Assembly (NCBI GenBank): GCA_035258565.1
Contig: DATFXF010000048.1
Span: forward strand, 1-7,506
Length of the DNA: 7,506 nucleotides
Source: DATFXF01 sp035258565
GTDB lineage: Bacteria > Acidobacteriota > Terriglobia > Acidiferrales > UBA7541
Direction: 5' to 3'
Shown here: positions 4,435 through 7,506 of the stretch, piece after piece
How the letters are laid out: each line of letters opens with the position of its first letter
Numbering within the stretch: position 1 is the stretch's first letter
Notes under the pieces: model-generated
What the model was told of the DNA's origin: nothing
Seen by the model: the letters and a program-made list of their open reading frames with translations, nothing else
Databases searched by the model: none
Position numbers and translations under genes: made by a program

Positions 4435-4938
4435 ATGCCGCGGGCCAAGATCATCTACCTCTCGCTGGGCTCGAACCTGGGCGACCGCGCCGCCCAGCTT
4501 GCGCTCGCCGCGGAGGCCCTCGCGGCGGCAGGCGTGCGCGTGGTGAGGCGCTCGTCGCTCTATGCAACCGAGCCCGTGGACGTCCCCACGCAGAGCTGGT
4601 TTCTGAACTGCGTTCTGGAGGCTGAAACCGACTTGATGCCGCGGCAGTTGCTGCGCGTCCTGCGCGAGGTCGAGCGGAGCCTGGGAGGGAAGAAACTCGT
4701 GCGCCGCGGCCCGCGCGCAATTGATATTGACCTGCTGCTCTATGGTGCGAGCGTGGTGCATGCGCCGGAGCTCGAGGTGCCCCACCCACGCATGGCCGAG
4801 CGGCGATTTGTGCTGGTGCCGCTTGCTGAACTGGCTCCCCTGTTGCGACATCCCACGCTCAACAAGACCGTCGCCGAGTTACTGGCCGAGACGCACGATC
4901 GGTCGAGCGTCCGCCGCTGGCACCCGAAAACCCACTAG
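4435..4938 (+). CDS. folK: 2-amino-4-hydroxy-6-hydroxymethyldihydropteridine pyrophosphokinase (HPPK)
   Basis: This 167-residue protein is of normal HPPK length. It transfers pyrophosphate from ATP to 6-hydroxymethyl-7,8-dihydropterin, giving the substrate of dihydropteroate synthase in folate synthesis. Seen in the sequence: Y-L-S-L-G-S-N-L-G-D-R (8-18), which opens the fold; S-S-L-Y-A-T-E-P-V (40-48); W-F-L-N (55-58) of the pterin pocket; and the family signature R-R-G-P-R-A-I-D-I-D-L-L (90-101), in which D97 and D99 are the two magnesium ligands. H-P-R-M-A-E-R-R-F-V (117-126) is the conserved C-terminal segment. No fusion to FolB or FolP is present and neither gene is adjacent. It is 83 nt downstream of ruvB, with its own candidate promoter. 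The CCC-ATG start without a ribosome site is notable, but the homology begins right after it. Confidence 0.97.
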   Translation: MPRAKIIYLSLGSNLGDRAAQLALAAEALAAAGVRVVRRSSLYATEPVDVPTQSWFLNCVLEAETDLMPRQLLRVLREVERSLGGKKLVRRGPRAIDIDLLLYGASVVHAPELEVPHPRMAERRFVLVPLAELAPLLRHPTLNKTVAELLAETHDRSSVRRWHPKTH

Positions 4939-4997
4939 CTACCGGCCACGTTCCATCCTTGGCGAGCGCATTCGAAGGCCCGGGGGCCGGCAGCCCG

Positions 4998-5052
4998 GAG
5001 ATCCTTCGCCCGCCAGTGCTGGCTCCTAACCGCCGGCGGGCTCAGGATGACA
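4998..5052. repeat. Intergenic dispersed-repeat-like element in the convergent gap, opposite orientation
   Basis: The 147-nt gap 4939-5085 between folK and the convergent - strand gene holds GAGATCCTTCGCC at 4998-5010 and GGGCTCAGGATGACA ending at 5052. Together these are the two ends of the element whose other strand reads TGTCATCCTGAGC...GAAGGATCTC, the same family type as 1111-1137. Between the ends lie GCCAGTGCTGGC (a short hairpin) and CCCGCC/GGCGGG arms (5009-5040). The position between two convergent stops would allow bidirectional transcript-end hairpins. Family membership is from memory. Confidence 0.5.
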
Positions 5053-5085
5053 CCGGATTCGAAGGTCTCACTCGGGGGCGCGAGA

Positions 5086-6219
5086 TCAGCTCGTGCGGTG
5101 GATCTTTAGCCAGTGGAGCGTAAGGCTCGCGGGCCTGACGGCCTCCAGTTTGATTTCGGCGTAGGGACCCTGCGTGATCTCGTGCCAACGGTAGACGCCG
5201 GGCTCGCTCTCGACGTTCTCGCGGCCCGCGAGCGGCCGCAGAAACTCGCGGGCGTCTTCCACCGAGGCGTGCTCCCTCAATTGCGGTCGCGCCAGCGCCT
5301 CGACCACGTAGCTGCGGAGCAGCTTCGGCCAGTAACTCTCCCATAGCTTTGGCGAAGCGAAGATGTCGCTCCAGGCCACCTCGCCGCCGTAGGCCACCAC
5401 GACACCGACCACATGCTCGCCCTTGACGTTTGCTATGGCGCGCGTAAACCGCCGTTGGACTTCCTCGGCGAAGCTTTCGACCGACCGGCCGACTGCCGGA
5501 GACTGGTAGATGCCCTTGTAGGACTCACTGGGCGCGTCGCGGGCGATCACCGTGGCGAGCGAGCCAGCCGTGAATGGCGGCGCGGCGGCCACATCGCTAC
5601 GACGCTTCGCCGTGGACCCGGCACGAACAGCCTCCCACACTTCAGCTTGCTTCTGATCCACGGCAGCTTTTTCGCGCACGCTTGGATGGACGATTATTTT
5701 CGCGGCAGCAAAGCGTGAGCCAGTCGACCAGCGGCCGTGCTCGACGCAGAAAACATCGAGCGGCAGCGGCTCGGCACCGGGAGCAACGATCCGGTCTTTG
5801 GCGATGATGCGGTCCTGCTTGCCGCCGCTGACCAGTTCCCCGGCCAGCAGCAGCAGCGGCTTCGAGCCGCGGTTGATCAGCACGAGCTGGTTCACCGACG
5901 CCCCGCCGCCTTGATAAGGCTCGGCGATGGGCCGCGCGTCGCGGGAGCGCCGCAGCACCTCCCCACCGCGCTCGGTTACGACGGCGTCGCCGGAGGCCAG
6001 GGCCTCATCAAGCGTGAGAAACCCGCTCGTCTCGGCCGCGTGCCGGCTCAGCACCGGAAAAACGGTCAGATTCTCGTACACCACTGGCTCACCCAGCCGC
6101 CAGCCGTTCGCGCTGGGCCGCACGGGATTCTGCGCGCCAGTGGCCAGAACCGAGGCCAGGCAGGCCGTCAGCAAAGCCAGGCCCAGCAATCCCCAGGTCA
6201 AGCTATTTCCGCGTTCCAT
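5086..6219 (-). CDS. Exported ARPP-1-like protein (function unknown)
   Basis: This 377-residue protein begins with an N-terminal export signal (one Arg, then a hydrophobic stretch 10-26). Either signal peptidase I cuts near A27-T-G-A-Q, or L17-T18-A19-C20 acts as a lipobox and the protein is a lipoprotein; I cannot decide. The mature part has a repeated family pattern: L-T-V-F-P-V (51-56), F-L-T-L-D-E-A-L-A-S-G (67-77), L-V-L-I-N-R-G-S-K-P-L-L-L-L-A-G-E-L-V-S-G-G-K split around 112-134, then Q-D-R-I-I (135-139), P-L-P-L-D-V-F-C-V-E (151-160) and H-G-R-W (161-164). These match my memory of the ARPP-1 domain family, described in contexts with ADP-ribosylglycohydrolase and rhodanese-phosphatase domains. 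The C-terminal third (about 245-330) is helical and W/Y-rich. The molecular activity is unknown. It stands alone, 200 nt after the pseudo-receiver gene on the same strand, and converges on folK. Confidence 0.75.
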   Translation of the reverse strand: MERGNSLTWGLLGLALLTACLASVLATGAQNPVRPSANGWRLGEPVVYENLTVFPVLSRHAAETSGFLTLDEALASGDAVVTERGGEVLRRSRDARPIAEPYQGGGASVNQLVLINRGSKPLLLLAGELVSGGKQDRIIAKDRIVAPGAEPLPLDVFCVEHGRWSTGSRFAAAKIIVHPSVREKAAVDQKQAEVWEAVRAGSTAKRRSDVAAAPPFTAGSLATVIARDAPSESYKGIYQSPAVGRSVESFAEEVQRRFTRAIANVKGEHVVGVVVAYGGEVAWSDIFASPKLWESYWPKLLRSYVVEALARPQLREHASVEDAREFLRPLAGRENVESEPGVYRWHEITQGPYAEIKLEAVRPASLTLHWLKIHRTS

Positions 6220-6419
6220 CGGAATCCTCCTGAGTTCTTTCGGACACCCTCCCCTTGGACGGGTCCCTACTAGGAACGAGCGGGAATCGTTTTCTTGCAG
6301 GCCATTATTTGAGATTCTGGCCGGGAGGATAGGGGAGGTTTCTAATTTTGAGTTAGGATTGTGCCCAGGATCGAGGCCGGTCGAGGTGGGTTAAGGACGT
6401 CCCAGTTCTCCCGCCTTCT
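6220..6419 (-). other. Upstream region of the ARPP-1-like gene
   Basis: AGGAGG on the - strand (6226-6231 in + coordinates) lies 6 nt before the ATG at 6219-6217, a perfect Shine-Dalgarno that fixes the start. The remaining 190 bp contain AT-rich patches near 6300-6360 but no -35/-10 pair that I would defend, and no ORF. The spacing suggests that this gene has its own promoter. Confidence 0.6.
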
Positions 6420-7004
6420 TTACTTTTTCCTGCGTTCCTCTTGTTCGTTCTTCTCGAATTCGGCGATCTCCTCCTCCGACATCAGGTAGTCTTGGCGGGA
6501 GGCAAACATTGAGGTGTCACGGTGTTCGCGGCGGGGGCGGCTGCCTGCGCCCTCGGCCTTGTGTTCATAGCGGACGCGCCGGATAGGCGACACAATGACC
6601 TGGGCTTCAAGGAGCAGGTCGCTGACCCTCTCAAGGAAGTCGTGTAGGTGAACGGGCTTGAGCACATAGGGCAACCTCTCGCGCTCGAGGGCTGGCTGGG
6701 CCTCGGCGGCCACCTCCTCCGGCACGAGAAAGAGCACGCGCACGTGCATATGCCCGGCTTCGAACGGTGCTGCCAAGGCCAGCTCCTTGAGCGTGGAGAA
6801 CAGCGGCCCATCGAGGCCCGTCAGCGCTACGTTGACCACCACCAGAGTCCAGTTGCCGCTGGCGAGTTCGGCGAGCGCCTGATTGGCCCCCCGCACAGTT
6901 CGCAGCTGCCAACCCTCCGAATCGAGTACCTGCCGGAGGGCGGTTTGGCTGGCCGGATCGTCGTCGATGATCAGAATGCTGACTTGATCCACAGCACGTT
7001 CCAT
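6420..7004 (-). CDS. Degenerate response-regulator receiver (pseudo-receiver) protein with charged C-terminal tail
   Basis: This 194-residue protein consists of one CheY-like receiver domain (about 7-133) and a tail. The N-terminal acidic cluster I13-D14-D15-D16 and the conserved L115-K116-P117 are intact. The position of the phospho-acceptor at the end of beta-3 (V-V-V-N-V-A-L-T-G-L-D-G, 55-66) has N58 instead of Asp, and the usual Thr/Ser after beta-4 appears to be V94 (L-F-L-V-P-E-E). It should therefore not be phosphorylated in the normal way and may act as a constitutive or ligand-independent partner. No DNA-binding or enzymatic output domain follows. The tail (about 140-194) is strongly charged: first basic (R-R-V-R-Y-E-H-K), then acidic to basic with S-E-E-E-I-A-E-F-E-K, probably a helix. 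AAGGA lies 6 nt before the ATG. No histidine kinase is adjacent; the partner is unknown. Confidence 0.88.
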   Translation of the reverse strand: MERAVDQVSILIIDDDPASQTALRQVLDSEGWQLRTVRGANQALAELASGNWTLVVVNVALTGLDGPLFSTLKELALAAPFEAGHMHVRVLFLVPEEVAAEAQPALERERLPYVLKPVHLHDFLERVSDLLLEAQVIVSPIRRVRYEHKAEGAGSRPRREHRDTSMFASRQDYLMSEEEIAEFEKNEQEERRKK

Positions 7005-7117
7005 CCTGTGTCCTTGAGTATAAACTTCGGCCGCATGGCGCGGGAGATTCTAGGCCAGCGGCGCTGCAAAACCGGCAAGCCCCCCGGGGGGGTGTCCTCA
7101 GCAGAGGAGGAAAGGGC
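7005..7117. promoter_or_regulatory. Divergent upstream region of the pseudo-receiver and DUF983 genes
   Basis: On the - strand TATACT (7017-7022 in + coordinates) resembles a -10 element for the pseudo-receiver gene, but no -35 is found 16-18 bp before it, and it would put the transcript start almost at the ribosome site, so I do not rely on it. On the + strand a C6G7 block (7080-7092) precedes AGGAGG (7105-7110), which lies 7 nt before the DUF983 ATG. Confidence 0.4.
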
Positions 7118-7501
7118 ATGGCAAGGCCACCCCTAGGGCGGGTGCTGCGCCGCGCTTGGCGGCTGCGGTGCCCAAACTGCGGCCGTGGCCGTCTATTTGG
7201 CGGCTGGTTGCGGATGCGCAGGCATTGTTCGGACTGCGCGCTCGCCTACTACCGGGAAGCGGGCTATTTCCTTGGGGCCATGATCATCAACTACATAGTG
7301 ACAGCACTCCTGGTCACCGGCCTTTATCTCGGTTTTTTGCTTCTACCCGACCTGACGAGCCTTTCCTTCGAGGCCAAAATCACTGCGTGGCTTGTCTGCG
7401 CTGTGCTCCTGTCCCTGGTCTTGATGCGTCATTCCTATAGCTTCTGGCTGGCCCTGGATTTTTGGATCGAGCCTTGGGAGCCCGCCGGGCGAGGCCGCTA
7501 A
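7118..7501 (+). CDS. DUF983 family small membrane protein with zinc ribbon
   Basis: This 127-residue protein has the DUF983 layout. An N-terminal zinc-ribbon-like part has C18-P-N-C21 (in L-R-C-P-N-C-G-R-G-R-L-F) and C37-S-D-C40. Two predicted membrane helices follow, about 51-76 (F-L-G-A-M-I-I-N-Y-I-V) and about 88-103 (I-T-A-W-L-V-C-A-V-L-L). The protein ends with the family-typical F-W-L-A-L-D-F-W-I-E-P (109-119). The four cysteines suggest a bound metal on the cytosolic side. Members occur in many phyla, some near respiratory oxidase genes, but the molecular role is not established. AGGAGG at good spacing and the family N-terminus support this start. It is divergent from the pseudo-receiver gene, and only 5 bases follow its stop, so its downstream partner is not visible. 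Confidence 0.9.
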   Translation: MARPPLGRVLRRAWRLRCPNCGRGRLFGGWLRMRRHCSDCALAYYREAGYFLGAMIINYIVTALLVTGLYLGFLLLPDLTSLSFEAKITAWLVCAVLLSLVLMRHSYSFWLALDFWIEPWEPAGRGR

Positions 7502-7506
7502 AGCCA

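Noticed and set aside
5737..6273. + strand ORF (178 codons) opposite the ARPP-1-like gene
   Set aside because: The - strand product has a signal peptide, recognisable motifs and a perfect ribosome site; the + strand product is low-complexity Q/R/A-rich.
7017..7022. TATACT on the - strand as the pseudo-receiver promoter
   Set aside because: There is no matching -35, and the implied start would place the Shine-Dalgarno at or before the transcript start; kept only as a remark.
6648..7136. + strand ORF opposite the pseudo-receiver, running into the DUF983 start
   Set aside because: It is antisense to a recognised receiver domain, and its end overlaps the ribosome site of DUF983; it has no homology features.
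1..7506. CRISPR array, tRNA/rRNA, insertion sequence or phage genes
   Set aside because: No regular direct repeats with spacers, no tRNA-like cloverleaf or CCA end, and no transposase or integrase reading frame were seen.

Overview
This window is a GC-rich, densely coding bacterial chromosomal segment holding ten protein genes that I can support. Gene content fits Acidobacteriota best: a PVM-like aldolase microcompartment locus, an ARPP-1-type secreted protein, DUF983, and two intergenic elements of the GTCATTCTGAGCG...ATCTC type that I associate with acidobacterial genomes. That placement is inference, at roughly 60% confidence; no rRNA or other decisive marker is present.

Left part (1-2584, + strand): the C-terminal end of a glutamate dehydrogenase is followed after 21 nt by a class II (fuculose-phosphate-type) aldolase, one hexameric bacterial microcompartment (BMC-H) shell protein and three tandem, mutually diverged pentameric (BMC-P, EutN/CcmL) vertex proteins. 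The aldolase carries a linker plus an amphipathic C-terminal helix that looks like an encapsulation peptide, so it is probably cargo of the compartment. The likely chemistry is cleavage of a deoxysugar phosphate (fuculose- or rhamnulose-phosphate) to DHAP and lactaldehyde, with the aldehyde held inside the shell. No aldehyde dehydrogenase, phosphotransacylase, alcohol/lactate dehydrogenase or BMC-T gene is present here, and the locus is closed on the right by ruvA, so remaining core enzymes must lie upstream or elsewhere. Control features between the shell genes (nested inverted repeats, a GTG start without Shine-Dalgarno) could keep pentamers scarce relative to hexamers.

Middle part (2585-4938, + strand): ruvA and ruvB (Holliday-junction branch migration) are 3 nt apart and sit behind a very good sigma70-type promoter. 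Its -35 lies inside a perfect 8-bp-arm inverted repeat, and its predicted start point falls at or within about 2 nt of the ruvA ATG, suggesting a leaderless mRNA. folK (folate synthesis) follows after an 83-nt gap with its own candidate promoter, again close to the ATG.

Right part (4939-7506): a convergent gap with an intergenic repeat; then on the - strand an exported ARPP-1-like protein and a degenerate response-regulator receiver protein whose phospho-acceptor Asp is Asn; finally, divergent on the + strand, a small DUF983 zinc-ribbon membrane protein. The most interesting material is the compact microcompartment locus with its probable encapsulation peptide, the ruvA promoter/operator arrangement and the pseudo-receiver.
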